A stretch of 64,000 nucleotides of DNA from contig NZ_CP048836.1 in assembly GCF_010983895.1 (NCBI RefSeq), positions 1,984,001-2,048,000 of the forward strand, given 5' to 3'. Positions 39,285 through 48,360 of this stretch are shown here, in pieces. Under the pieces are notes generated by a model. The model had not been told where the DNA came from. It made no database searches and worked only from the letters and a program-made list of their open reading frames with translations. The stretch's first letter is position 1, and each line of letters starts with the position of its first letter. The translations under genes and the position numbers were made by a program. The stretch comes from Nitrogeniibacter mangrovi (GTDB lineage: Bacteria > Pseudomonadota > Gammaproteobacteria > Burkholderiales > Rhodocyclaceae).

Positions 39285-40089
39285 GGGGGCGCTCCTCGCA
39301 AAAGGCGATGGCGCTGTAGCCGACGACCCGGTTGCGATCGCCCGCCGTGTCGCCCGAATTGCGCTGATCGAGCAGCACCGGCCGGAGGTGATGGCGGTCC
39401 GCCGCGATCAACAGGCCATTGACGGGCAGGGCGCCGCAGGCCTGGTCGAAGTTGAGCTTGGGTTGGAGCTGAAGGATCTCTTCGACGGTGGCCTGGTCGC
39501 GCCAGCGCGCCTGGTGGTAGGGCAGGTAATGGGACAGGTCCGAGGAAATGAGGATCAGCGTGTCTTCCTGCCCCCACAGGCTTTCGAGCAGCTGGGCGAC
39601 GCGCTCGGAACTGGTCCGGCCCACCAGGATCGGCACCACGGTGATGTGCTCGAGCACGGTCTGCAGAAACGGCAGCTGGACCTCGAGACAGTGTTCGAAG
39701 GCATGCGCCCGCTCATCGACGCTGACGTCGGGCTGGGCCTGCAGGGCCAGCCAGCTGTCCCGGTCCACGGCCACTTCCCCCAGCGGGGTCGCCAGCCACT
39801 GCGAGGCCGGCAGCGCAAAACCGTCGACCGGCTCGCGATGGGCTGGGCCGAGCATGACGACGCGGCGATAGTAGGGCGCCGCACCGCGCAGGCTGTTGTA
39901 TGCGGCGGCGGCAATGGGGCCGGAGTACACGTAGCCGGCGTGGGGCACGATGACGGCCTTGGGCCAGTTGACGGTCTCGAGCGGGACGGCGGCACTGAGC
40001 ATGTCGCCGATCATGGTACTGAGCGCCCTCGGATCGGCCGGGTAGAACGCGCCGGCCACTGCCGCGGGGCGGACGGACGCGTTTGCCAT
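39271..40089 (-). CDS. amrB: AmmeMemoRadiSam system protein B (MEMO1 family)
   Basis: A 272-aa MEMO-family protein, related to extradiol dioxygenases. Likely metal ligands are visible by comparison with human MEMO1: His in VPHAGYVYSG, His in LGPAHRE, and Cys in ACGALPVNG; EHCLEVQLPF is also conserved. The ATG at 40087-40089 is chosen because AGGAGG lies 8 bases upstream; a longer frame exists but lacks such a site. First gene of the three-gene cluster amrB-amrA-amrS. Confidence 0.93.
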   Translation of the reverse strand: MANASVRPAAVAGAFYPADPRALSTMIGDMLSAAVPLETVNWPKAVIVPHAGYVYSGPIAAAAYNSLRGAAPYYRRVVMLGPAHREPVDGFALPASQWLATPLGEVAVDRDSWLALQAQPDVSVDERAHAFEHCLEVQLPFLQTVLEHITVVPILVGRTSSERVAQLLESLWGQEDTLILISSDLSHYLPYHQARWRDQATVEEILQLQPKLNFDQACGALPVNGLLIAADRHHLRPVLLDQRNSGDTAGDRNRVVGYSAIAFCEERPHVAH

Positions 40090-40132
40090 CGACGCCTCCT
40101 TGGTGGCGGGAATCACTCAGTAAATTATACGC

Positions 40133-41398
40133 TCACGGCACAAGTGCGATCCATGCGAGCCCGGCCCCGAGGCCCAGGCCGGTCACGGTCATTCCCGTCA
40201 GCACGGGGCGGGCCAGCGGCCGACCGCCGATCGAGATGGCCATGCCGGTCTTGAAGCCCAGGTTGGCGATCATCGCCAGCCCGGCGGCGATGACGGTGGG
40301 GGCGGCGCTCAGCCGTTCGAGGGAAAACAGGCGCAGGCTCGACAGGGTGATCGCGTCCACGTCGGTCAGGCCCGAGGCCAGCGCGATCGCGTACAGCCCG
40401 CCGTTGCCGACCGATTCGGAGAGCCAGGCCGACCCGAACAGCACGCCAGCGTACAGGGTGCCGAACGCGAGCGCGGCGCGCAGCTCGGTGGGGTTCTTGG
40501 TTTCGGGCACCGGCACGCTTTCGTGCCGGCGCAGGTCACGCCAGTTAAGCAGCACCGCGACTGCCCCGAGCACCAGCCCCGGGACGACGACACGCAGCAG
40601 CATCGGTAGCAGGGTGGGGGCGAGCACCGCCACGATGGCGCCGACACGGATCACCATGACGAGATTGGCCAGCACGATGACCAGCGCCGCGGCGGGTGCG
40701 AACTCGTCCCGCTCGCGGGCATCGCGGGCGAACACCAGCGTGGTCGCGGTGCTCGACACCAGCCCGCCGAGAAATCCCACCAGGGCCGCGCCGTAGCGGT
40801 TGCCGACGAGTTTGAGGGCGGCATAGCCGGCCAGGCTCACGCCGGCGATCAGCACCACCATGAGCCAGATCTGATGTGGATTGAGGGCGCCGAAGGGGCC
40901 GAAGTTCTCGTCCGGCAGCACCGGCAGGATGACCAGCGAGAGGACGCCGAACTGGAGAATCGATATCCAGTCCTTGGGGGTCAGCCGCGCCGCCCAGCCC
41001 CGCAGCGTGGCCTTGAAATAGAGCAGCACCGTGGTGGCCACCGCGATCATGATCGACAGCTGGACATAGCCTTGCCAGACCATGAAGCCGAGGGTGTGGC
41101 ACAGCAGCAACGCAACCACCGTGGTGGTTCCCGGGTCGAGCGGATCGGGCTGGCGCAAATAGGCAGCGATGATCATCGCGGCGACCAGCCCCGTGCCCAG
41201 CGCAAACGGCCACAGCGAATCGAGCCGATCGCCGAGCAGGCCGTTGAGGGCACCGAACAGCGCCACCAGGGCAAAGGTGCGCAAACCCGCCCGCGCCGAG
41301 GGGCGCTGCTCGCGCTCCAACCCCATCAGCAGGCCGATGCCCAGCGCCACGGCCAAGGTCTCGATCTGCGCGGTCTCGATGGGAATGTCCGGGTGCAT
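40133..41398 (-). CDS. MgtC/SapB family membrane protein with DUF4010
   Basis: A 421-aa polytopic membrane protein with roughly twelve hydrophobic segments. The N-terminal ~130 residues match MgtC/SapB (GIGLLMGLEREQRP, ALFGALNGLLGD), and the rest matches DUF4010 (GFLGGLVSSTATTLVFA, GLTDVDAITLS). MgtC proteins are tied to low-magnesium survival and regulation of ATP synthase; whether this fused type does the same is unknown. Divergent from ispD with 41 bases between the starts. Confidence 0.85.
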   Translation of the reverse strand: MHPDIPIETAQIETLAVALGIGLLMGLEREQRPSARAGLRTFALVALFGALNGLLGDRLDSLWPFALGTGLVAAMIIAAYLRQPDPLDPGTTTVVALLLCHTLGFMVWQGYVQLSIMIAVATTVLLYFKATLRGWAARLTPKDWISILQFGVLSLVILPVLPDENFGPFGALNPHQIWLMVVLIAGVSLAGYAALKLVGNRYGAALVGFLGGLVSSTATTLVFARDARERDEFAPAAALVIVLANLVMVIRVGAIVAVLAPTLLPMLLRVVVPGLVLGAVAVLLNWRDLRRHESVPVPETKNPTELRAALAFGTLYAGVLFGSAWLSESVGNGGLYAIALASGLTDVDAITLSSLRLFSLERLSAAPTVIAAGLAMIANLGFKTGMAISIGGRPLARPVLTGMTVTGLGLGAGLAWIALVP

Positions 41399-41439
41399 GC
41401 GGCCATTCTACGCCGGCTGCGGTTAGAATCGCTGCCATC

Positions 41440-42141
41440 ATGCACAGCCATCGTCATCGCCACTTCGCCCTCGTGCCCGCCGCCGGTTCGGGCAGCCGCA
41501 TGGGGCGCGAGACCCCGAAACAGTACCTGCCCCTGCTCGGCGAACCCCTGCTGCGCCACACCCTGCGGGTGCTGTGCCAGTCACCGCTGATCGACCGGGT
41601 GTTCGTGGTGCTGTCGGTCGGCGATCCGATCTGGAACACGGCCGACTGGAGCGCCCTGGGCGACAAGCTGGTGCCGCTGTACGTCGGTGGCGCCAGCCGG
41701 GCGGACAGCGTGCTCAACGGCCTGCGCGCGATCCGCCCGCAAGTGGCGGATGGCGACTGGATCCTGGTGCACGACGCCGCACGGCCCTGCCTGGCGCCCT
41801 GGCATATCGACACCTTGATCACGACCCTGGACGAGGACGAGGTCGGCGGTCTGCTGGCGGTGCCGGTGGCCGATACCCTCAAGCGCAGTACCCGCCACGG
41901 CCGCGTCGAGGCGACGGTGGCGCGCGACAGCCTGTGGCAGGCACAGACGCCGCAGATGTTCCGCTACGTGATGCTGCGCCGCGCGCTCGAATCCGCCCGT
42001 GAAGTCACCGACGAGGCCAGCGCCATCGAGGCGGCCGGACTGCACCCCCGCCTCGTCCAGGGGGATACCACCAATCTCAAGGTCACCTATCCGCTCGACC
42101 TGCATCTGGCCGAGTGGATTCTCAGCAACCGGGAGGGCTGA
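41440..42141 (+). CDS. ispD: 2-C-methyl-D-erythritol 4-phosphate cytidylyltransferase
   Basis: A 233-aa enzyme of the non-mevalonate isoprenoid pathway that attaches CMP to methylerythritol 4-phosphate. The nucleotide-binding loop ALVPAAGSGSRMGRETPKQY carries the essential Arg and Lys, and VHDAARPCL and the ATVARDSLWQAQTPQMF segment are intact. It is followed 3 bases later by ispF, the usual pairing. The pathway supplies farnesyl diphosphate for the hpnCDE products. Confidence 0.96.
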   Translation: MHSHRHRHFALVPAAGSGSRMGRETPKQYLPLLGEPLLRHTLRVLCQSPLIDRVFVVLSVGDPIWNTADWSALGDKLVPLYVGGASRADSVLNGLRAIRPQVADGDWILVHDAARPCLAPWHIDTLITTLDEDEVGGLLAVPVADTLKRSTRHGRVEATVARDSLWQAQTPQMFRYVMLRRALESAREVTDEASAIEAAGLHPRLVQGDTTNLKVTYPLDLHLAEWILSNREG

Positions 42142-42144
42142 CAC

Positions 42145-42642
42145 GTGTTTGCCGGCATTCGTATCGGGCAGGGCTTCGACGTCCACGCCCTGGTGAGCGG
42201 CCGTCCGTTGATCATCGGCGGCGTGCGCATTCCTTACGCAAAGGGGCTGCTCGGCCATTCGGACGCGGACGTGTTGCTGCACGCGATCACCGACGCCGTG
42301 CTCGGCGCGGCCGGACTGGGCGACATCGGCCGGCATTTTCCGGACACCGACCCCGCGCACGCGGGGGCCGATAGCCGGGTGCTGCTGCGCGAGACGATGC
42401 GGGCGGTCCACGAGGCCGGCTTTCGCGTCGGCAACGTGGATGCGACGGTGATTGCCCAGGCGCCCAGGCTCCTGCCCCACGTCCCCGCCATGGTGGCGAA
42501 TATCGCCGCCGATCTGGGCGTGGCGCCGGCGTGCGTCAACATCAAGGGCAAGACCACCGAGCGGCTCGGCTTCACCGGTCGTGGCGAGGGCATTGCCGCG
42601 CAGGCCGTGGCCTTGCTGCTGCGGGATGAACGCGGCGACTGA
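42145..42642 (+). CDS. ispF: 2-C-methyl-D-erythritol 2,4-cyclodiphosphate synthase
   Basis: A 165-aa trimeric, zinc-dependent cyclase. Metal ligands are the Asp and His of FDVHALV and the His of [19 protein letters not shown]; the end carries [20 protein letters not shown] for CDP binding. GTG start, directly after ispD. The 3' end overlaps thpR by 17 bases. Confidence 0.96.
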   Translation: MFAGIRIGQGFDVHALVSGRPLIIGGVRIPYAKGLLGHSDADVLLHAITDAVLGAAGLGDIGRHFPDTDPAHAGADSRVLLRETMRAVHEAGFRVGNVDATVIAQAPRLLPHVPAMVANIAADLGVAPACVNIKGKTTERLGFTGRGEGIAAQAVALLLRDERGD

Positions 42643-43168
42643 ACGCCTGCGGGTGTTCTACGCGCTGTGGCCCGACCGGGTCACCGCCGATGCGCTGGCA
42701 CGGTTGGGGCGGGCGGCCGCGCCGGCCCATGCGCGACGGATGCGGACCGACACCTTGCACGCGACGCTCGCCTTCGTCGGCGATGTCGATACCGTCCGCC
42801 TGTCCACCTTGTTGGCTATCGGTGACGCCATGGCCTGGCCCGCCGGTGATCTGTGCATCGATCGGGTCGCCCACTGGCCCCACAACGGCATCGTCTGGGC
42901 CGGATTCGCGCCCCTTCCGGCGCCGTTCGATGCCTGCGTCGCCCAACTACATGAACGCCTGGCGGAGGCCGGCATCGACCTGCCCGCGCGGGCGTTCGTT
43001 CCCCACGTCACACTGGCGCGCAAGGCACAGGTGCTGCGCCCGGCGCACCATCTGCCGCTGCCGATTTCGTGGCCGGTGGACGGGGCCGTGCTGGTGGCCT
43101 CGGAGCGTGACCACAGCGGTGCGCGCTATCGCTGCGTGCGCCGCTGGCCTGCGCTAGCGCGCGGTTGA
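42626..43168 (+). CDS. thpR: RNA 2',3'-cyclic phosphodiesterase (LigT/ThpR)
   Basis: A 180-aa 2H phosphoesterase. The two catalytic H-x-T motifs are HATLAFVG (about residue 43) and HVTLARKA (about residue 127), spaced as in the family, which opens 2',3'-cyclic phosphates at RNA ends. The ATG at 42626 lies inside the end of ispF, which fixes the start. The physiological substrate is unclear for the family as a whole. Confidence 0.92.
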   Translation: MNAATERLRVFYALWPDRVTADALARLGRAAAPAHARRMRTDTLHATLAFVGDVDTVRLSTLLAIGDAMAWPAGDLCIDRVAHWPHNGIVWAGFAPLPAPFDACVAQLHERLAEAGIDLPARAFVPHVTLARKAQVLRPAHHLPLPISWPVDGAVLVASERDHSGARYRCVRRWPALARG

Positions 43169-43170
43169 GC

Positions 43171-43198
43171 AAAAAAAGAGGCGCTCGATGGCGCCTCG
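43171..43198 (-). terminator. Terminator of the host-attachment gene
   Basis: GAGGCGC/GCGCCTC stem with a six-base loop, followed on the minus strand by a run of seven T (43173-43179). It lies 20 bases beyond the stop of the gene at 43218 and directly after the convergent thpR stop. Confidence 0.8.
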
Positions 43199-43217
43199 AA
43201 TCAGGGTTGCTCGTGGA

Positions 43218-43652
43218 TCAAAGGCAGATGCAGTCTCCGAGTCGCTGCGCCAGCACCGGCTCGGCTGCCTTCGTGTAATCCTTCTCGACTCGGGCGCTGA
43301 CCAGGCGCTCCGTCGGTCCGTCCATGTTGGCGTTGATCATGCCCATGAAGGCCGGGGGCGCAACCAGGATGGCGCGGCCGAACTGCTGCTTCGTCCGGCC
43401 ATGGTAGAACTCCTGCGCCAGTTCCTGCGCGAAGGCCCAGGCCGCCTGTTCCTTGGGTTGCCGGTGAGATTCATACCCGCCACCGGGCGACGATTGAATC
43501 GCGCCAGGCCGGTCGGTGACCATGTCGCTGTTCTTCTGTCGACTCTCCGGGTGCATCAGCTCCTTGACCAGCTTCAGCCCCTTGTTCGGGCCGTAGTTTG
43601 CATAGAGCTTCGCCAGGCTGGCATTGGCAACGAGGATCCAGGTAATAGCCAT
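43218..43652 (-). CDS. Host attachment family protein
   Basis: A 144-aa protein of the family first linked to plant-host attachment in Agrobacterium and related to eRF1-like folds. The N terminus ITWILVANASLAKLYANY and the FGRAILVAPPAFMGMI and RVEKDYTK segments are characteristic. No signal peptide, so direct adhesion is doubtful; the true function is unknown. A good ribosome-binding site (GGAGGAACAAG) precedes the ATG. Single-gene unit with its own terminator. Confidence 0.8.
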   Translation of the reverse strand: MAITWILVANASLAKLYANYGPNKGLKLVKELMHPESRQKNSDMVTDRPGAIQSSPGGGYESHRQPKEQAAWAFAQELAQEFYHGRTKQQFGRAILVAPPAFMGMINANMDGPTERLVSARVEKDYTKAAEPVLAQRLGDCICL

Positions 43653-43899
43653 TCTTGTTCCTCCGAAACGGATGGGAAGATGAAACCTGCCCCTGGATCG
43701 TGTCCCCGGAGCGGGGCGCGAAGGGGCAGTTTTTCCAGCTTAGAACGCGGCCGTCGCGGGTGCAAAACCGGTGCATGCGCGAGCGGATGGGCGGCGTCAC
43801 GAAACTGACATGTTGCGGCGCGGCAAACGGCGTCGCGGGCCGGGTTCCGTTCGCATCGAACCGTTCGTCAGATGCATCGGGACATCGCGCCGCAACGGT

Positions 43900-44364
43900 T
43901 CAGAACACCCCCATGGCCAGCCCCTCGGCCATGGCCCGACCGAGATCCCGGCACTCCCCCAGGTGCGTTTCGGTCACTTCGCCGCGGGCGATGCACGCCG
44001 GGGCAACCTCCCGCCAGCCATAGCCGTTGGCGATGCGGCCGATCTCGCGCACGGCATTGGTGCCGTCGTTGCCGGCGCTCACGAACACCGCGTAGGGCAG
44101 GCCGGTGAGCTGGCCTTCGAGCGGATAGAAGGTGCGATCGAAGAAATCCTTGAGCGCGCCGGACATGGTGCCGAAGTTCTCCGGCGTGCCCAGCAGCAGG
44201 CCGTCGCAGCGGGCCAGATCGTCCACCCCGGCGTCGAAGGCGCGCAGGCAGCGCACCGAGACACCTTCGGCCTCGCTGGCCCCCTCGGCCACACAGCGCG
44301 CGAGGCGCTCGGTGTTTCCGCTTTGGGAGTGATAGACGATCAGCAGGGTCTTGGCGGGGCTCAT
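43900..44364 (-). CDS. Flavodoxin-like NAD(P)H oxidoreductase
   Basis: A 154-aa flavodoxin-fold protein. The FMN phosphate loop is visible as YHSQSGNTERLA, then GLLLGTPENFGTMSGALKDF and VFVSAGNDGTNAV, as in flavodoxin family and WrbA-related proteins. The electron partner is unknown. The ATG at 44364 overlaps the upstream MtfA-type gene's stop by 4 bases, which decides the start and implies coupling. Confidence 0.85.
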   Translation of the reverse strand: MSPAKTLLIVYHSQSGNTERLARCVAEGASEAEGVSVRCLRAFDAGVDDLARCDGLLLGTPENFGTMSGALKDFFDRTFYPLEGQLTGLPYAVFVSAGNDGTNAVREIGRIANGYGWREVAPACIARGEVTETHLGECRDLGRAMAEGLAMGVF

Positions 44365-45137
44365 GGCGTTGTCGAAGCCACCGATGATGATGACGGGTCG
44401 ACCCCGAACAGGGCGCCCAGTTGCGCATACACCGCCGGATAGGTGTCGCGCAGCGCGTCCGGGCGTTCGAAGAAGGCCTCGCTGGCGACGGCGAAGAACT
44501 CCGCCGGATGTTCGCTGGCGTAGGGGTCGAGTACCGTGGGCATGCCATGGTCGACCCGAGCGCACAGATCCTCGTAGGCCGCCTCGAAGGCCTGCGCCCA
44601 GGCGTGACGGTTCATGTCGGCCGGCAACGGCGGAAAGCCGTCGGCGGCGCCGTTGAGCATGTCGAGGGTGTGGGCGAATTCATGGATCACCACATTGACG
44701 CCGGCGGGGCCGCCCGCGGGCGCCCAGGAGACGATCACCGGTCCGCCGTCCCAGGCTTCGCCGAGCAGGGTGTGGTGGTCGTTGTGCACCACGCCGTCCT
44801 CGTCCATGACCTCGCGGTCGACGACGAAATCGCCCGGATAGACCACGATGCCGACCCAGTGGCGGTAGCCCTCCAGTCCCACCCGCAGGATCGGCAGGCA
44901 GGCCTGCAGGGCGATCGAGAGCATGATCTCGTCGCTCAGGACCATGCCCCGCGCGCCGTGAAACTCCTTTTCCGCCAGAAAACGCCGCGCCAGATCGCGC
45001 AAGCGCGCGCGGGTTTCGGCTGGCAGGCCGTGCAGGCAGGGCAGGCCGGCCTCGACCCGCGCCCACAGGGCGGCGGGAATGTCGTCGTCGCGAGCGTCGG
45101 GGGTTCTGGACAACCAGCGTCTGAGCGCGGCGAACAT
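44361..45137 (-). CDS. MtfA-type zinc-dependent peptidase
   Basis: A 258-aa M90-family protein. The catalytic zinc site is VVIHEFAHTLDMLNG (HExxH) with a likely third-ligand Glu further on in EHPAEFFAVASEAFFE. It also shows LSDEIMLSIALQACLPILRVG and VVYPGDFVV, typical of the family. In E. coli MtfA binds the Mlc repressor and so affects the glucose PTS; here a target is not evident. Five bases separate it from the upstream transporter gene. Confidence 0.92.
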   Translation of the reverse strand: MFAALRRWLSRTPDARDDDIPAALWARVEAGLPCLHGLPAETRARLRDLARRFLAEKEFHGARGMVLSDEIMLSIALQACLPILRVGLEGYRHWVGIVVYPGDFVVDREVMDEDGVVHNDHHTLLGEAWDGGPVIVSWAPAGGPAGVNVVIHEFAHTLDMLNGAADGFPPLPADMNRHAWAQAFEAAYEDLCARVDHGMPTVLDPYASEHPAEFFAVASEAFFERPDALRDTYPAVYAQLGALFGVDPSSSSVASTTP

Positions 45138-45142
45138 GGCGT

Positions 45143-46039
45143 TCAGCTCGTTGCCCGGGCGCGGGTGGTCATCCAGATCCCGCACAGGATCAGGGCGATC
45201 CCGGCGGCGTGAAAGCCCTTGGGGTTCTCCCCGAGGAAGATCATGGACAGCACGGTGCCGAAGGCCGGCATCAAGTGGAGGAACAGGGAGCCCCGGTTGG
45301 GGCCGACCATGGCCACGCCGCGGTTGTAGAAGATGTAGCCGAGGAAGCCGGGAAAGATCGCCGTGTACAGCATGCCGGCGACGCTGGGCAGCGACACGAC
45401 GATGAACCGGCCGTGCGACATCTCCCACGCCCACAGCGGGCCGAGGATGAGAATGCCGACCACGGTCATGGCGGCCAGCATCAGCATCGGATCGACCCCC
45501 TTGGGGCGCCAGTGCAGGGCAACGGTGTACAGCCCCCAGTCGAGCACCGCCACCAGCATCCAGAAGTCGCCCGGGTTGAGCTTCAGCCCGAGCAGCGTGC
45601 CGAGCTGACCGTGGCTGACGATGACGCTCACGCCCAGCAGCGACACGAGCACGCCGATGGCCTCGAGGCGATGCAGATGGCGGCCGATCAGCACCCGCGC
45701 CAGCAGGATCGTGGCCACCGGGATCAGCGAGTTGAGCATGGTGGCGTTGATCGCCGTGGTGTATTGCAGCGCGAGATAGGCGAAGGTGTTGTAGCCGCCG
45801 ACGCCGAGGGCGCCGAGCAGCACGATCGGCTTCCAGCCGGCACGCAGCGCCTGACGCTGGGTGCGCCAGTGCGGCAGCGCCAGCGGCAGCATCAGCATCA
45901 GGGCCAGGGTCCAACGCCAGAACGCCAGCGCGATGGGCGGCACGTCCGCACGGATGCTGCGGCCGAGCACCATGTTGCCGGCCCAGAAAAGGGCCGTGAG
46001 GGTGAGCAGCAGATAGGGGGAATCGAACAGGCGACGCAT
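45143..46039 (-). CDS. EamA/DMT superfamily transporter
   Basis: A 298-aa inner-membrane protein with ten predicted helices arranged as two EamA repeats (about residues 5-140 and 150-290). ALFWAGNMVLGRSI and NATMLNSLIPVATILLA mark the first repeat; YTAIFPGFLGYIFYNRGV and LMPAFGTVLSMIFLGE the second. Substrates in this family range from amino acids to nucleosides, so none is proposed. First gene of a three-gene run with the peptidase and flavodoxin. Confidence 0.9.
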   Translation of the reverse strand: MRRLFDSPYLLLTLTALFWAGNMVLGRSIRADVPPIALAFWRWTLALMLMLPLALPHWRTQRQALRAGWKPIVLLGALGVGGYNTFAYLALQYTTAINATMLNSLIPVATILLARVLIGRHLHRLEAIGVLVSLLGVSVIVSHGQLGTLLGLKLNPGDFWMLVAVLDWGLYTVALHWRPKGVDPMLMLAAMTVVGILILGPLWAWEMSHGRFIVVSLPSVAGMLYTAIFPGFLGYIFYNRGVAMVGPNRGSLFLHLMPAFGTVLSMIFLGENPKGFHAAGIALILCGIWMTTRARATS

Positions 46040-46150
46040 GGGTTCCAGTGATCTCGGTCGAGTGCCCTGCGCGACGGATCGGGGCGCAGGAATGCTGATC
46101 CGCGATTATCATGTCTGTGCTTCGCTCAGAACATCAGGACAAGCCCCAGC

Positions 46151-48352
46151 ATGGTTTCGGTCACGCACGCCCTCTCCGCCGACAATGATACCCAACCGCT
46201 CGTCGAGCGCCTGTGCGAGGGGCTCGACGATGCCGACGCGGCCCGCGTGGTCCGTGCCGTCGAGGCGATGCGGACCCATTACGGCGACGCGGTGCTCGGC
46301 ACCGGCGAGAACACCCTCCAGCACGCCCTCGGCATGGCGCTGATCTGCGTCTCGCTGAAGATGGACGTCGAGGCGCGTATCGCGGCCCTGTGCTTTGCGC
46401 TGCACGCGGAGATGGACAACGCCACCGAGTATCTGGAAAAGCATTTCGGTGCGCGTGTGGCGCGTCTGGTGGGCGGCATGCACCGGCTCAACGGCCTGCG
46501 CGTCATCACCCGGCGCACAGCCACCGCCATGGCCCCCGAGATGCGCATGCAGGCCGAGACCCTGCGCAAGATGCTGCTGGCCATGGTCGAGGACATCCGC
46601 GTGGTGCTCATGCGCCTGGCCTCGCGCACCCAGACGCTGCGCTACTACGCCGGCACCGACTGCGAGGCGCGCAAGGACGTCGCCCGCGAGAGCCTGGACA
46701 TCTACGCCCCGCTGGCCAACCGGCTTGGCGTGTGGCAGCTCAAATGGGAGCTGGAGGATCTGTCGTTCCGTTTCCTCGAGCCGGAGACCTACAAACGGGT
46801 TGCCAAGATGCTCGACGAACGCCGTGTCGAGCGCGAGCAGTTCATCACCGACGCCATCGCCCGCCTCGAGGCCGAGACCCGCAAGGCCGGCGTCAAGGCC
46901 GACGTATTTGGCCGCCCCAAGCACATCTACAGCATCTATCACAAGATGCATTCGAAGAAGCTGGACTTCTCGCAGCTCTACGACGTGCGTGCCCTGCGGG
47001 TGCTGGTGGACGAGGTCAAGGACTGCTACACGGTGCTGGGCATCGTGCACCAGATGTGGACGCCGATCCCCAAGGAATACGACGACTACATCCTCAAGCC
47101 CAAGGGCAACCACTACCAGTCGCTGCATACTGCGGTGATGGCCGACGACGGGCGCGCGCTCGAGGTGCAGATCCGCACCCACGACATGCATCGCCACGCC
47201 GAGTACGGCGTCGCCGCCCACTGGCGCTACAAGGAGGGCTCGGGCCCCGCCGGCAGCGCCTACGACGAGAAGATCGCGCTGCTGCGCAGCCTGCTGTCGT
47301 GGCGCGACGAGATCAGCGACGCCGACCAGTGGGAGGCCAAGTATCGCGACGCGTCGATGGACGACACCATCTACGCGATCACCCCGCAGGGGCGGGTGGT
47401 GGACTTGCCGCGCGGCGCCACGCCCATCGACTTCGCCTACACCCTGCACACCGAGCTCGGTCACCGCTGCCGTGGCGCCAAGGTGGACGGGCAGCTGGTG
47501 CCGCTCAACACGCCGCTCGAGAGCGGGCAGACCGTGGAGATCACGGTGGCGAAGGAGGGCGGTCCCTCGCGCGACTGGCTCAACCCGCAGCAGGGCTATG
47601 TCGCCACGGGTCGGGCGCGGCGCAAGATCAAGCAACACTTCAGCCAGCTCGAGCAGGGCGAACTGCTCGAACGCGGGCGCAGCGTCGTCCACAAGGAGCT
47701 GCAGCGCGAAGGACAGACCCAGGCCAACATCGAGGCGCTGGCCACGCGCATGGGCTTCAAGACCGCCGACGCCATGTTCATGGCCGCCGGTCGCGGCGAC
47801 GTGGGCCCGCGGGCCGTGCAGGTGGCCTTGCAGGGGCCGGACGCGGAAACGCCCGCGGCGGACGAGGAGGTCCATCTAGGGCGGGCACGCAGCGGGCACG
47901 GCGATGAAGACATCCTGGTCGTCGGCGTCGGCAAGCTCATGACCTCGCTGGCGCGTTGCTGCAAGCCGGCGCCGCCGGACGCCATCGAGGGCTTCGTGAC
48001 CCGCGGTCGCGGCATCTCGGTGCACCGGGTGGACTGCCACGACTTCAAGATCATGGCCCGGCGCAATCCGGAACGGGTGATCCCGGCCACCTGGGGCGGC
48101 TCGGCCGTGGCGCCCAACCACCGCTACCCGATCGACCTCCTCGTCCAGGCGGTCGACCGGCAGGGGCTGCTGCGCGACATCACCGACGTGCTCTCGCGCG
48201 AGCACCTGAACGTGATCGCGGTCAACACGCTGACCAAAAAGGGCAAGGCGCGCATGCGCTTCACGGTCGAGGTCAGCGGTGCCCAGCAGGTACAGCGGGC
48301 GCTCGCCCTGATCTGCGAAGTGCCCGGCATCGACGAGGCGCAGCGCGCCTGA
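46151..48352 (+). CDS. relA: GTP pyrophosphokinase RelA, (p)ppGpp synthetase
   Basis: A 733-aa long RSH protein that makes (p)ppGpp on starved ribosomes. The synthetase domain (about residues 240-350) has FGRPKHIYSIYHKM and KEYDDYILKPKGNHYQSLHT; the EYDD motif instead of RxKD marks the RelA branch. The N-terminal HD hydrolase region has lost its catalytic pair: where hydrolases have HDVVED this one reads LHAEMDN, so it should only synthesise. TGS (about 400-460) and C-terminal ACT (about 655-730) domains follow. A bifunctional SpoT must be encoded elsewhere. Confidence 0.95.
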   Translation: MVSVTHALSADNDTQPLVERLCEGLDDADAARVVRAVEAMRTHYGDAVLGTGENTLQHALGMALICVSLKMDVEARIAALCFALHAEMDNATEYLEKHFGARVARLVGGMHRLNGLRVITRRTATAMAPEMRMQAETLRKMLLAMVEDIRVVLMRLASRTQTLRYYAGTDCEARKDVARESLDIYAPLANRLGVWQLKWELEDLSFRFLEPETYKRVAKMLDERRVEREQFITDAIARLEAETRKAGVKADVFGRPKHIYSIYHKMHSKKLDFSQLYDVRALRVLVDEVKDCYTVLGIVHQMWTPIPKEYDDYILKPKGNHYQSLHTAVMADDGRALEVQIRTHDMHRHAEYGVAAHWRYKEGSGPAGSAYDEKIALLRSLLSWRDEISDADQWEAKYRDASMDDTIYAITPQGRVVDLPRGATPIDFAYTLHTELGHRCRGAKVDGQLVPLNTPLESGQTVEITVAKEGGPSRDWLNPQQGYVATGRARRKIKQHFSQLEQGELLERGRSVVHKELQREGQTQANIEALATRMGFKTADAMFMAAGRGDVGPRAVQVALQGPDAETPAADEEVHLGRARSGHGDEDILVVGVGKLMTSLARCCKPAPPDAIEGFVTRGRGISVHRVDCHDFKIMARRNPERVIPATWGGSAVAPNHRYPIDLLVQAVDRQGLLRDITDVLSREHLNVIAVNTLTKKGKARMRFTVEVSGAQQVQRALALICEVPGIDEAQRA

Positions 48353-48360
48353 TCGAGCCC

